Shown here piece by piece: positions 1 to 11,261 of a stretch of DNA of 53,260 bases. The notes below the pieces were generated by a model that saw nothing but the letters and a program-made list of their open reading frames with translations, ran no database searches and was not told the origin of the DNA. Source of the DNA: Chara braunii (taxonomy: Eukaryota > Streptophyta > Charophyceae > Charales > Characeae); assembly GCA_003427395.1 (NCBI GenBank), contig BFEA01000212.1, positions 1,316,404 through 1,369,663 of the forward strand, read 5' to 3'. Position 1 is the stretch's first letter, and each line of letters begins with the position of its first letter. Made by a program: the position numbers and the translations under genes.

Positions 1-69
1 CAATTGCGAAGGAAATGAAATCACTTGCAAAGAGATAGAGACCAAAGAAGAGAGAAAGAAGAAGAAGAA

Positions 70-101
<32 letters not shown>

Positions 102-1335
102 AGAAGATGATGATGTACACCAGCAAGACCAATGAGAAATCCCCCTTCTCTCTCCACCTTCCTCCTCCTCCTCCTCTTCGTCAATCTTATTCTTCTTCCT
201 ATAATAATAATAACAATGAGTGAATGAACCAGAATCAATGTCCGAAGTTCCCTCTTATTGCTGACACAACAACAGGTCCACCATAGTTATGGTTTCCCCC
301 CTTCTTCCACCTCTCACAAGCCTAGGCTATGGCGGACAATTGAGGGCTCTGCCCCTCTCTATGCAAAGGACAACACAAAGCAACTATGGTGNTGCACTCC
401 TGTCCAAAGGACAACCCAAAGCAGCTATGCCGCTGCTGACTAAGCCGCCATGCCTGACTCTGCCTCGAGCTTCCTTGGTGCGGCACTACCCCAACTGGGG
501 CCTTCCAGATGCAGCGCCCAACAAGGTGATGAAGATGGTGTCCACCATAGCCAGGAAGGTACCTCGCCACTCGCCTCCTTTGCCCCCTTCTTCCTCCTCC
601 TCAGGCGGGGCTGCTCACTATAGCCAGGCTGAGCGCCCAGCTGCCCTTCACCTCCAGGCAGCGCTGTACAAGTCCAGCGCTTGGCTCACCAGCATGTCGC
701 CAATCCTTGCATATCGGAAATGAGGAGGAGCTACCTGCTCGTCCGGAAGATAAAGCGGCCTACTAGCCTCTTGGGCGGTGACTTCCTAGGCCGAGCGGCC
801 TCCCANCAACCGATACCTCCCTTTCGGATGGAAACATCATTGCAGGCTCTGCTATCGTCCCGACAGGCCGTAGACTCAGGTTACTTGGACTGGTACCGGC
901 CTNCCTCTATCCTACCACTACTGGGCCTCTAAAAATGCCAACTTTTGTCTTCTTCTGCCCGGCCTCCAGTACCCGACACTCCTACCACTACTTGAGTGGT
1001 ACCGACCTACCTGCTACTTGAGTGTTTTTCCCCGCTGCTCTAAGTGTCGCGTGCCTACCCCCGCTACTTGAGTGTCTTCCCGCTGCAACCCTCGAAGTCA
1101 CGACCACAGGTAAGTATCGGCCCCACGGGGCCTTTCAACCAACAAGTACCCTTGCGGGTCACACACACACTCAGCCGACAAGCATTCAGACAGACACACA
1201 AACCAGCAGGCACGTACACACACACAGACTTGGAAACCACAGCAGAATGCGGGAATCTCAACAAGGCATTCATTCCAGCGGCAAATCCCAGAAATCAGCA
1301 GTGTTCTCAATCTGTGTTTTTGGCGGGTCATTACA
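1..1335 (-). mobile_element. 3' LTR region of Ty3 element 1
   Basis: On the minus strand this begins TGTAATGACC directly after the polypurine tract, the expected LTR start. The interior is pyrimidine-rich on the plus strand, has three CTACTTGAGTG repeats between about 980 and 1080, and contains no convincing reading frame. The far end of the LTR is not identified because the partner LTR is missing. The boundary at position 1 is only the window edge. Confidence 0.5.
51..105. repeat. GAA/AAG trinucleotide microsatellite
   Basis: A run of about 15 GAA-type triplets with single-base interruptions (gaggaag near the right end). It is simple-sequence DNA beside the LTR remnant of the first Ty3 element, and no function is implied. 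Confidence 0.9.
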
Positions 1336-1350
1336 CTACCCCCCTCTCAA
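1336..1350 (-). promoter_or_regulatory. Polypurine tract of Ty3 element 1
   Basis: The minus strand reads TTGAGAGGGGGGTAG immediately before the TGTAATGACC LTR start. A purine run touching the LTR is where plus-strand DNA synthesis is primed in LTR elements. Position and composition fit; function is inferred. Confidence 0.65.
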
Positions 1351-1525
1351 GAGCGAGNTCCCTTCGAGCGAGTAACTCATTCAGAGTCGGCACAAAATGC
1401 ATCGTAGGCGTAGATCAGAAAGAGAGATTTAGTAAGACAGTGAGGAGTGAGTTTTGCAGAAAACTTAGCAGTCTGTCCATCAGCGATCTGTCGTTCATAA
1501 GCGTTANCAACACGTGGAGCATTCT

Positions 1526-2784
1526 TTAGCAACTCTTTTCTGTCGATCCATAAAACTCGTTCAACGGGTGATAGAGGAAGTGAACCTTGTACAATCTGTT
1601 CCTCCCTCTTCCTTCATGGGAAACAATTATCTCTATCTCATGGCCGTCGTGGCTAGGACGAGGTATCATAGGATCTCGAAAGGGAAAAATCTCGTCATCG
1701 ATGTGTGGAAACAAGTTGGACGTGTGAAAGACCGGATATGTGCGCAGATGAGGAGGCACATCAATCACATACGAAGGACCAAAATCATCCCCAATCACCT
1801 TAAGAACCTGCCAAGGGTCATAGTACAATGGAAGAAGCTTTCGTGATACGCCCTCTTTGTAAAAAAACTCAGACATTTTGACCCAGACATAACTTCCTAC
1901 TTTGAAGTTTCTTTCTTTACTCGACTTGTTAGCATATTTGATCATGGCATGCTGACACTTGTTCATTGCTACGATAGCAGCTTTGAGCAAGCGTGCATGC
2001 TTGGCATTATAGCCNAGCATGCTGGGTGTCAAACCAGGTGACCGTTCGGGGAACAAATAGGAGAGAGGATTGCGCAGCTGCCATCCGTATTGCAGCTGAT
2101 TCGGTGTCATGCCAATTGCGGAGTGAATGGAGTTGTTGTACAACCCCTTCACTTTGTGTAACTCCTTGTCCACGTGTTCTAATCTAGAACAATCAACGCG
2201 CGAAGTAGTTGAATGACAATCTGGTTGATTTCCTCGGCCAATCCATTGGCTTCGGGGTGTCGACCAGAAGTCTTATTGAGTTTAATGTCGTAGATCTGAG
2301 AAGTGAAGTCCTTTCAATCTTTACTAATGAATCTGGTGTCCNGATCACTCACAATAGTTTTCGGGTGGCCAAACTNCANAATGTACTGCTGATGAAATTC
2401 TTTGATCACAAGCTCAGTTGGGGCATGGGGAGGGAAAGGAATCAAATTCAGAAATTTGGAAAAACGATCCACGATGACCATGACTTGTGAATTCCCCCCC
2501 TCACTCACCTTTCCCATATCCGTGAAGTCGATGGAAATCGACNCACCGGGTCCATCAGGAATGGGGAGGGGTTTCAGCAGGCCATATGGCTTATGCCTAT
2601 GGACCTTGGTTCTTTGACAGACTTGACACTCAACAATAAACTTCTGAGCTAATCCCTTCATTCCCGGCCAATCAAACTGCTCTAGAAGACTTCCATAAGT
2701 CTTCTCAAAGCCGAAGTGTCCACTCCTACCATGTGCCAAATCCAGGAAATGAGTCCGGAGAGGGGCATGGTTGGGTACACACAA
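1526..2784 (-). pseudogene. Integrase with chromodomain-like tail, Ty3 element 1
   Basis: The integrase N-terminal zinc region is visible (HGRSGHFGFEK, then CQVCQRTK), followed by core motifs SIDFTDM with the first Asp, and IVSD with the second Asp. The third catalytic residue lies in a different frame, in the segment GRHPEANGLAEEINQ between 2314 and 2173, so the core is frameshifted. The last 215-codon piece holds the C-terminal integrase fold (VGSYVWVKM, VFHTSNLFPH) and ends in a short basic stretch (GRGRNRLYKVHF) like the chromodomain tails of Ty3 chromoviruses. Codons with N occur at both Asp regions. It would insert cDNA into the genome if intact. This copy is dead. Confidence 0.85.
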
Positions 2785-4200
2785 ACGATTTAACTTCCCA
2801 TACCGGCGGAATACAAGACCCTCTCACTCGTGAAAATCAGGCTGACAGTTAGGGTCAGCCTTGAGCTGCTCAAGGATGGGACTAAGGTCCGGATCCTTGG
2901 CAGTGTGCTCGACCAGATCCTCCTTCAGTTTTCTTCGGAGGTCATACGAGCTCAAAAGGCGAGTCAAAAACTCAGGATGGCGCGACAAAGCATCAGCAAC
3001 ACGATTATAACAACCTTTCTTATGCTTCAGTTCAAAATTGTAAACATCAATGTCATGCANTCAGCGGGTCAGTGTCGGAGAGAGATCAGTTTGCGTTTTA
3101 ATCCACTGCAAGGTCTGATGATCTGAGTAGACTTTGAAGTGATGACCCAAGAGGTAGTGCTTCCAATGTGTGAGCGCTTCTCGCAAGGCATAGAGCTCAT
3201 GCATATATGTGGAGGTAGCTACCTTGTGGCTGGACATGCGTTTGCTGTAATATTCGAGCGGACGCAGGCCATCNCCATCATCTTGTTGCAGCACTGCACC
3301 AATCCCATACTGACTCGCGTCCTTAGTGATCACGAACGTGAGGTTGGGATCCGNAATGCGGAGCACATGATGACTTACCAAAGCCTCTTTCAAGGCTTGA
3401 AACACAGTCTCGCATTTCTCACACCACTCATTGGCAACATTCTTGCTTGTTAGTCTCGAGAGTGGGTGAGCAATGACATAAAATTTGGGCACAAACTTTC
3501 GGTAATACGAAGCCAAACCAAGGAAAGAACGCAATTCGCGCACGTTCGCCAGTTGAGGCCACTTTCGTAAGACCTCAACCTTGGTTGCCTCCGGCCCAAG
3601 GCCGTTTGCAGACAACCGGTGCTTGAGATAGATGACGACGTCCCTTCCAAACTCATATTTCTCTGAGTTGAGGTGCAGTTGTGCCTGCTTGAGGACCCGC
3701 AAAACCTCCTCAGGGTGCTTGACGTGCTCTTCCATGGACTTGCTGAAAATCAGGATGTCGTCAAGGTAAATAACAACAAACATGTTGAGCTGATGGTGGA
3801 GAACCTTGTGCATGAGGCACTGAAATGTGGCTGGTGCATTCGTAAGACCGAAGGGCATAACGATGAATTTGTACAACCCATCGCGAGTTTTGAATGCAGT
3901 TTTGTGGTGGTTGCTCCGATCAACTTCAATTTGGTGGTAGTCAGATTTGAGGTCGATCTTGGAGAAGACTTTGCACCCCTCTGCCACATCTAACAGATCA
4001 TCTATGCGAGGCAAGGGATAANCTTTCTTTCGGGTGATACGATTTAGGCCACGATAGTCCATACACATCCGGAGTTTGCCTCCTTTCTTCGGCACAAACA
4101 GGANAGGTGCACCGAACTCAGACTCNCTAGGCCTAATCCATCCACNATTAATCATGGCATCATTTTGTCTCCTCAACTCCCCCAACTCGCCTTGTCCCAT
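2785..4200 (-). pseudogene. Reverse transcriptase and RNase H, Ty3 element 1
   Basis: A 379-codon open frame ending at 3061 contains the RT fingers and palm (LRMCMDYRGLNRIT; FSKIDLKSDYHQI with the first Asp; MPFGLTNAPATFQ; VIYLDDILIFS with the YLDD catalytic pair) and RNase H (ITKDASQYGIGAVLQ, HELYALREAL, VYSDHQTLQW giving the D-E-D residues). After a stop at 3061 the linker continues to integrase in another frame, with the conserved VADALSR motif near 3000. Five codons contain N. The catalytic residues are intact here, so this is the best preserved part of the element. It is separated from protease and integrase by frameshifts. Confidence 0.9.
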
Positions 4201-4967
4201 ACGATAGACGCAACCCTTTGGAGGAACACTCCATTATTATCTCGATCTTGTGTTTGACCGGACGCTCGGGAACTCCACGAGGTTCAGCCAGAACTGCAGG
4301 AAATCGATCTAATAGACGNCGAATGTTTGTTGGGACTTCCGGTGGAGGATCATCCTCATCGGTANNGAGAAAATCAGATTGAGAATTTACATCAATTACA
4401 ACTGAGTTCGAAGTACTTGGATCAGAAGTAGACTGATTTTTTGTAGTAGAAGTAGATGAAATAGAAGTAGAGGTAGTAGAAGTAGAATTACTTTCCAAGG
4501 TAGAAAATGCAGCAAAAGTAGAAGGCACATGAAGAGGCTTACACATGCTCAACTTCCTTGCGCATGCGCACTGATTTGCAGAATTTGTCTGCACTCAAAA
4601 GAGTCACAGGGGACACGCTCGTCTCGTTCAATAGAACAGTACACTCGTTCCCCTTGGCATCACGCACCACGAACTGAGCATCCANCCACGTGGTCCCTAG
4701 ACAATGAGCCTTTAACCAGCCCAAGCCAATGACCGCGTCGAAAGGACAATTCTCTAGGATGTAAAAGTTCAGCTCATGTGTGACTGTGCGATCCTTGTCA
4801 AAGGTGACGCGCACACCTTTGACAACATGTGTTGATGTGACAACCTCTTGGTTCCCTACCTGGGTCTGACAAGGGTTCTGCAATTCCACTTGCTTCATTC
4901 TCAGGCTCGCCATATGAATCCCGTTAGGAGAAAAGAAGTTAGTCGTTGAGCCACTATCAATCAGCAC
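4160..4967 (-). pseudogene. Aspartic protease and linker, Ty3 element 1
   Basis: The segment starts with the retropepsin active site LIDSGSTTNFFS and later has VIGLGWLKAH, the hydrophobic-GxxWL pattern found downstream in Ty3 proteases. A frameshift near 4560 moves the frame into a Ser/Thr-rich linker (many STTSTS-like residues) and then to the segment before RT (FPAVLAEPRGVPERPVKHKI). The role in an intact element is cleavage of Gag-Pol. The DSG triad is intact, but it is disconnected in frame from both gag and RT. Confidence 0.8.
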
Positions 4968-6795
4968 GCGATGTATCGGCAGTTAATGAGCAATTTAAAG
5001 AAGGTCAGTTTCACACTCCCTTGAACACGGCGTTGCTGCTTGAGNTGCAGCCAATGTTCCAGGTGAGAGTGGAAGCCAACTTCCTTAGTCTCTTCCCAAG
5101 GCACAGTGTAAAGTATTTGGACTGCACCAGCCTTGGATTCAGCATAAGTTCGGGCTTCAAGAGCAAGCTGTTGATCAGATTCAGGCTCCTCGGAGGGGCC
5201 TGCAACTGACTGTTCAACTTCCCTTCTTGTAGAGAGTGTTGATGACTCTTCTACGCCCTTTTCCTGTTTCCCTGCAGACGATAACATTCATGCACAGCAT
5301 GCCCAGGCTTCTAACAATGCAAGCACACTCGCAGTTTGGATTTTCTCTCCCATTCCTTTTGGTTAATGCGCAGGGCTTCCCAAGGCTTGGTGGAAGCATC
5401 CTCCGGCTTCTCAGGGATCTTCGCATTCTTGGGGAGGTGTGTTATAGTTCCCCTACCTGAACCACGGTTAGGCCCCTTGCTTGAAGCAGTCTTTTTGAAG
5501 GCATTACATTTTTCTTCTTCATTTATGTCAGACTCAATGGCTGATGTAGAACAGCCCATATCGGAGTCCGGCTCTAGATCGTCATCTAGAGACAAATCAT
5601 CCGCATAGGACTGATCCTCAACCTCCCGATGTTCATGCAGGGCAAGCTGGTTGCTGCTTTCATACCGCTTGCATCGCGAGGTTCTACCTGCAGCGGGTGC
5701 CTTTGCAGGCCTGGCGAGGTCCTTGGCTTCTAGATTGACTAGATCCGTCAGTAGCTCACGCCAAGTCGTATGGTCCTTGGGTACTAGCCGTGAGACATAA
5801 CCTTCAGGGGCCACTCCCATTACTACGTCCATGCAAGACACGTCAGTCCATCCTAGGTTTGGAGTGGTGAACATACCAGTCAAGTGCTGCTCCAAAGCCT
5901 GCATGGAAGTCCTCCACTTTTGGCCCTTGAGGGCCTCAAGCTTCAGCCTTGCCTTGAGCGCAGCGTGCTTATCTTGATACTGCGCGATGAGGAGGTCCTC
6001 AAGAGTACGTACAGGAGTCACTTTCAGCCACTTAGTCAGGTCAATCCTCTCATAACGTGCAGTAACAGCTTGGAGTTCTATGAAACTCCGTACGCCGGGC
6101 TCAGTATTTGTGCCCATGATCATGCTTCGGTCTTCCTGCGGTGTTCGCAGAACCTCGAAGTATGAGCGCATGGAGCTGATCCAAGAGGTGATGTCCCCCT
6201 TCCCGTCGTACTTGGACGGCAGAGTGGCCGCCCTCTTGTCCACTACGGGACCGTTGTATTGTATGCCAGTAAGAACTGCAGCGTTTTGGGCTGATGTTCC
6301 TGCATTTGGGACTAGGACCAGTGCAGAGCTGCCAACCCTGTCGCTTGAGGAGCTGGCACCGGTTTCTGCGCTTGTCACAGTTCCACTTGCTCTCGACATG
6401 AAGATTGTGCTAGGGTGAGAGACTGGGACTGCAGCAGGTCGAGGATTAGGAGGACGGGGGGCAGATAGTTGGGACTGTTTGAGGCTGACTATCTCAGCGT
6501 GCAACTCTTGGTTTCGCTTCTCTTGAGCTGTCACACGGGACTCGATATCTTCTAAGGTCCGCAGTCGAATCAAGGCTGCTACGACAGCAGCTAGCTTCTC
6601 TTGGAACCGGTCATCACCAGATTCCGGAACCTCGAGGAGGGCCACTTGTGTAGCAATACTTGTGGCTTTAGCTGCTGCCTCTCCCTCCCTCTCTTTGTGC
6701 ATTGCGCCCTCATAAAGTTTCTGAAAGAAAGGTTTCTCATTCTCGGTCGCTGCGTCCAGCATGGCCTTCCATTGCTCGGATGTGATGTCTACCAT
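4961..6795 (-). pseudogene. Gag, Ty3 element 1
   Basis: The likely start is the ATG at 6795 (MVDITSEQWKAMLDAATENE). The open frame also extends upstream to 7062, but that part looks untranslated. A coiled-coil-like segment (ESRVTAQEKRNQELHAEIVS) precedes a capsid-like region with TSWISSMRSYFEVL. The nucleocapsid knuckle CX2CX4HX4C lies at 5325-5284. A TAG stop at 5313-5311 falls in the spacer straight after its second Cys. Beyond the knuckle the frame must shift once more to join the piece running to 4961 and then the protease. Gag would form the RNA-packaging particle. This copy cannot make a complete one without readthrough. Confidence 0.8.
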
Positions 6796-7104
6796 GCTGG
6801 AGGATACAGCGTCAGTAGATCTATCAAGAGGGGTCCGCACTTTGCTCACTTTTGGACGAACACTCCTCTTACCCCTCCTCACACTCTCAAAGAACACCTT
6901 CTCTCTCCCTTCTCTCTCTTTCCGCTTTCTGTGCACGCGTCTCAATACCGGACATAGATAGTTCAGATAAAAGAAAAACAGTAAATCACCAAGAGCAGAA
7001 GGTAGAACTCCTAGCCGGAACGACAATTCATTTGGACTTAGAGAATGGCATTCACGCAACAAAAATAAGGATAAATAAATAAATAATTAAAAACGGAAGA
7101 GAGG

Positions 7105-7860
7105 ACTGCGATCTTGGTGTCGTGGTGCTCGGCCAAGAGCTGAGTACGAAGGCCTCGTGCGTCGGGGATGCAAAGTCGGCGAGTGCTTTTGGTATCAATG
7201 TAGAGGAGGTTGTTGTGGAGGGAGTAGTTGAGAACTGGGTCAAGATCGNGGAGCTTGTTGTAAATGGTGGCGAAGTTTGAGCAGGAGAGATAGCCTTGGG
7301 TGTATCGATGATGAAGTGATGGGGGGAGCTGGATATGAGTCATGGCGGTGTAGACTTTTTTGGGGGGCTTGTGGTCGGGTCGGCGAGAGAGGGCATCAGC
7401 AACGCGGTTGCTTTTGTCGGGGGTATGGCAAATAGTGAATGTGAACTGGGNGAGGAAGTCTTACCAGCGGCCTTGGCGTGGTGTGATGTCTTTCTTGGAA
7501 AGGATGGAGGAGACGATGGTGTTGTCAGTGCGGATGGTGAAGTATTGCCTGTCGAGGTACGGGCGCCAGACTTTGAGGGCGTGGATTGCAGCGAGAAGTT
7601 ACTTCTCGTTGGAGGGGTAATTCATCTCCGCGGGAAGATGCTTCTTGCTAGGGAAGGCGATGGGGTATTCGTCGGGTGGAGCCTCGGGGTGAGTGGGGGA
7701 GTTCTTGATGGAGCGGGTGTCGGCGTTGTCACGAGGGAAATGTTGGGACAGTACGATGNCGAAGTTTGAGGCATCAGTGGTGACATATAAGGGGCGGGTG
7801 GGGTCGGCGATCTTGAGGACGGGGGCCGTGGTGATGGTTTGTTTGAGTAGATCNAANGCG
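7105..7860 (-). pseudogene. RNase H and integrase start, Ty3 element 2
   Basis: After a frameshift near 7850 the RNase H continues with TTDAS, NEK-stop-LLAAIHALKVW, YFTIRTDNTIV and the linker NRVADALSRRPD, then the integrase zinc-region start ending EHHDTKIA. A TAA at about 7590 sits at the position of the conserved catalytic Glu (ELLAAI), and another TAA follows PRQGRW near 7450. Both are one-base changes from a sense codon. Integrase is cut off before its GHFG histidine motif. Confidence 0.75.
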
Positions 7861-9490
7861 TGCTGGCGGCGATCGTTCCAAGTGAAGGGCTCGTCCTGCG
7901 TGTGAGTTTGTGGAGGGGGTAAGAGATTTTGGAAAAGTTGTGAATGAACGGGCGATAGTAGTTGGCAAGGCCAAGAAAGGAACGAAGTTGGAGAAGGGTC
8001 TTGGGTGGGGGGTATTCGACGAGGGTTGTGACCTTCGAGGGCTCCATACGGATGCCTTCAGCGGAGACAATGTGGCCCAGGTATTCGACGCTCGAAGCGG
8101 CAAACGTACATTTGCTGAGCTTGGCGTATAATTTTTGCGCTTGGAGGATCGAGAGGACTTGGCGGAGGTGCTGAAGGTGGGACTCGAAGGTGGGGCTCAA
8201 GACAAGGATGTCATCAACATAGACGACGACGCAGACTTCGAGGAGGTTGCCGAAGATGTGGTTCATGGAAGATTGGAAGGTGGCGGGGGCATTGGTGAGT
8301 CCGAATGGCATCACGAGGAACTCGTAGTGCCCAAACCGAGAGCGGAAGGCGGTCTTGTGGGTGTCCTCGCGGATACGGATCTGGTGGAAGCCACTGCGAA
8401 GGTCGATCTTGGTAAAGTACTTGGCTCCACGGAGACGATCAAGGAGCTCGGAAATCCGAGGTAGGGGGTACTTGTTCTTGATCGTGATCCGGGTCAAGGC
8501 GCGGTAGTCTGTGCACATGCGGAGTTCTGAAGTTTCACCTTTCTTGACGAAAAGGCAGCTGGTTCCGAAGGGGGATGAACTTGGCTTAATNAACCCTTTT
8601 TCAAGGAGTTCACCAAGTTGCCGCTTCATTTCTTCGTCTTCGGGGATAGAGAGTTGGTATGGAGGCCGGCAAGGTGGAGAATGTTCGGGCTCCAAATCGA
8701 TGGTATGGGATACGCCACGATCCGGAGGTAGTCCCACGGGTAAGGACTCAGGAAATATGTCCTTGAACTCGTTGAGGATTGGGGTGATGGCGGGGTCAGA
8801 GGGGGGGGCTTGATCGGGTTTGTCCGTCGGGAGTAAGTCCTTGGGACTTTCGAGATTACGGACAAGACAATAGTAGGCGGAGTCGAGGTTCAGGCAAGCC
8901 ATGTGGAGGAATTGGTTCGGGGTGACGGAGCCTTGGGAGGCTAGATATGGGAGATAGGGGGCGTCGATGGTTGTATCGGGGGGGTTGGTGAGGCGAAGGA
9001 AGTTGGGGTGGAATGCGTATGGCATGTAGCGGTCCAGCCACGGGGTTCCTAAGACGATGTCGCACATCAAATGCATGACATCAAACGAGACCTGACTGCG
9101 GAGGGTTCCGACGGTCATGGTGGTCTCGGGAACCGTGCGGTCTACTACGACGGCGGTGTCATTGTCCCCTAGGCGAATCGTGATCGGGGAGTCATAGCCA
9201 GTAGTGGTAAGACCGACTTTGCAGACACACGCGTCGGTGATGAAGTTACCGGTGGCCCAAATGTCGAGGAGGGCCCAAAACTTTGTTGTAGACGCACCAA
9301 GGGTGGCGGCGATGAATTTGAGGTGGAAACGAGATGAGTTGGCGGTAGAGATGATGGTGTTGAGGCGGCGTTGTTCGCTGCCTAAGCGAACAAGCCAATC
9401 GTGTCGAGCTTGTTCCTCAACAACATCGAAGAAGGTGACATTGGATGGGTTTGGAAGAAGGGTAGAGGAGGATGGGGCAGTGGGAGGCAC
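7622..9490 (-). pseudogene. Protease and reverse transcriptase, Ty3 element 2
   Basis: A long 622-codon frame. The protease is recognisable from ALLDIWATGNFI and VLGTPWLDRY, but the expected D-S/T-G triad reads D-I-W, so it should be inactive. RT follows with LRMCTDYRALTRIT, YFTKIDLRSGFHQI, MPFGLTNAPATFQ and VVYVDDILVLS (YVDD catalytic pair intact), then the thumb and connection (VEYLGHIVSAEGI, LRSFLGLANYYRPF). The last 70 or so codons are out of frame with RNase H and are Pro/Ser-rich nonsense, marking a frameshift. Single N bases occur near the frameshift. Confidence 0.85.
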
Positions 9491-10020
9491 TGCAATGCCA
9501 GGGAGTCGTCTGGTGGAGGGGGCAGCACCGGAGAGGGGGGAAGCAGACGAATTGTCGATGCCAGATCGATGTCGTGGGGACTCTGTTCATGATGAGGAGG
9601 GACCCGCGCTTGCCAAGGGCGGTGATGAGGAGGTTGCGGGTCGAGTGGAGGCGGACTGGCGGGTGAATTGTGCGGTGTTGGGGCAGTTGATTTATTGGTG
9701 CCCAAATTGGCGACAACGGAAGCAACCCCCTTTTGCTTGGAGGTAGGTGCGCTCCTCGGGGGTGAGTTTCTTGAGGCGGGAGGGTGGGGTAGATGAGGGT
9801 GGTCGGGAGCTGCGATCTCTGCGCTCCATCCTCATGAATTGGACGACATTGAGTTCCTCGGAAGTGAGGGATAAAGAGTCGAGTAAATCGGAAGATGCGT
9901 CGGGGTCAGGTGTGGTAAACTTGTCCGCGGAAGTGATGGAGGTGGTGTCTTCAGAGGTGATGTGGTGGAAAAAGCGGGTGCGGGAGGGGCCGGTGTCGGA
10001 AGACGGTGTGGCGCAGCAGC
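9491..10020 (-). pseudogene. C-terminal Gag with CCHC knuckle, Ty3 element 2
   Basis: The frame shared with protease-RT reads LTPEERTYLQAKGG followed by a CX2CX4HX4C knuckle at 9724-9683 (CFRCRQFGH then Cys). A TAA stop occupies the second residue after the knuckle His, and a further TGA lies near 9590. Upstream are acidic and Ser/Thr-rich residues typical of the end of Gag. The start of gag is not present or not recognisable beyond about 10020. Confidence 0.7.
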
Positions 10021-10312
10021 GGAAAATGACTCGCCGCGGTCAACCCCGCGCTGCGTCTAAATCGCGCCTAGGGACGTCCAAAGTCATGGTCAAACTGGAC
10101 CCTAGCGCGTCGGTTAGATTTCCCCTGAGCCGAGATCAAGGGAAAGACGGCGTGGCAGTACGGTGCTCCGGAGACCTGATCGTCCCCGTTGGACTGGACC
10201 GTCGCGACCGCAATGGCACTCGAAACGGACCAAGGGTTAGTGAGATAATGCACTTTGACCGGTTGGGACCGGACCGACACGGCCGCATAACTTGGCCAGA
10301 AAAGGAATAGCC
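10021..10312. other. Unassigned junction between element 2 and orphan ORF
   Basis: I see no gene, repeat or LTR end here. The sequence is GC-rich and mixed, and could be leftover element 2 leader or host DNA. Confidence 0.5.
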
Positions 10313-10984
10313 CTAAGAAGTGATATAGATGAACAGCCAGGCCCGAGTAATTAAAATAGGGTCATGTGCTATTTTTAGCACAGGACAGACTGACATCATC
10401 TTTTGTCGTCGTTCCTCCGGGCCAGGCTGCTTGGGAGGCATCCAAGGGTAGATCCTCACCTCTGATCGCTCACATCTCAGACTCTTCCATCCATCAATCA
10501 TCTGTTTATCTTTCTCGTACATGGATAGGACTGTAAATGTGGTGGGAGAGAGGGGATGAATCAGAACGGCGTCCTTAGTTGCTTGTCCATCCCGCTTCAG
10601 GGCTACCAAACAATGCCTGGTCCACCTGACTTTATCATTCGTGGATTTGTAGGCGGAGTCATCATAGAAAACCCAGGTGTTTGCATGTCTGAGGTACATG
10701 TTATCTCTAACTCCCAAGCCATTTTTCGGATAGTTTCTCACCATTGTTTTCTTCCCCCCTTGATCGACAACCACAGTTTCCGGGGTGCAGAGGAGTTTGG
10801 TAAGGAAGAAGGCGCGTGCAGACGACACGTTGTCCAGTGGGACGTGTTGTGTCGACTCTCCCGACGCACCAATCTCCCGCTGGATGGCCAGCGATTTTCC
10901 TAGAAAAGGTCTTTTTATTTTCTCTGCCCATGTCCCATGTATGTTCGTCTCCGTCTCACGGTTGTGCTGGTTTGTCTGCCCCAT
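10313..10984 (-). CDS. Hypothetical 223-residue protein, unrecognised
   Basis: An uninterrupted ATG-started frame among badly broken neighbours. The N-terminus is polar and charged. The middle has FFLTKLLCTPETVVVDQGG and HANTWVFYDDSAYKS, and the later part is basic (WTRHCLVALKRDGQ, ERRQKMM). I see no signal peptide, clear membrane span or known motif. It lies just left of the giant element's shortened LTR and on the same strand as the retroelements, so it may be a captured or host-derived fragment. It could also be a chance open frame. An intact frame of this length in otherwise decayed DNA is the only argument for coding. Confidence 0.35.
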   Translation of the reverse strand: MGQTNQHNRETETNIHGTWAEKIKRPFLGKSLAIQREIGASGESTQHVPLDNVSSARAFFLTKLLCTPETVVVDQGGKKTMVRNYPKNGLGVRDNMYLRHANTWVFYDDSAYKSTNDKVRWTRHCLVALKRDGQATKDAVLIHPLSPTTFTVLSMYEKDKQMIDGWKSLRCERSEVRIYPWMPPKQPGPEERRQKMMSVCPVLKIAHDPILITRAWLFIYITS

Positions 10985-11261
10985 ACCCCCTTGTCTCGCA
11001 TCGCTATTTATTCGTTCTTCCTATCTTTGTAAGAAGATGGAAAGCAAGTATTCTGCATGGCTGGCTTTAGGGGGAGGGACAAGTCGAAGGTGGATAGATG
11101 TAATTGTGGTTGGGAGGCACGCACCGTATTTCGCTTTGTAGATCATTGCACCACGTTCCTTTGGGGGACCGATGTCTCTCAGCCGGGCGCCCCTCCCGGC
11201 CTAGAGAGCTTTCTCCATCCCCTTTATTTGTTTCCTGTCTCCAACTTGATCGTAAGGATTA

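Larger units (their letters stand above)
1..7104 (-). mobile_element. Ty3/gypsy LTR retrotransposon 1, degraded
   Basis: Reading leftward, the minus strand carries gag, aspartic protease, RT, RNase H and integrase in the canonical Ty3/gypsy order, followed by a G-rich polypurine tract and a TG-starting LTR. No second LTR is found on the gag side. Near 7105 the sequence passes directly into the truncated integrase start of element 2. All coding segments are separated by stops or frameshifts, so the copy cannot be autonomous. The left boundary of its LTR is undefined and may lie outside the window. Scattered single N bases occur inside the genes. Confidence 0.85.
7105..10020 (-). mobile_element. 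Ty3/gypsy retrotransposon 2, truncated
   Basis: A second minus-strand Ty3 element of a different lineage from element 1. It retains the end of gag, protease, RT, RNase H and the first residues of integrase (LCIPDARGLRTQLLAEHHDT), and stops where element 1 sequence begins near 7105. No LTR is recognised. From the knuckle through RT, gag and pol are in one frame, suggesting a single Gag-Pol polyprotein. Later frameshifts and at least four internal stops show long inactivity. Confidence 0.8.

Noticed and set aside
6080-6960. Plus-strand frames over gag of element 1, and similar antisense frames over pol
   Set aside because: They are shadows of the minus-strand gag/pol, with no domain or start context of their own.
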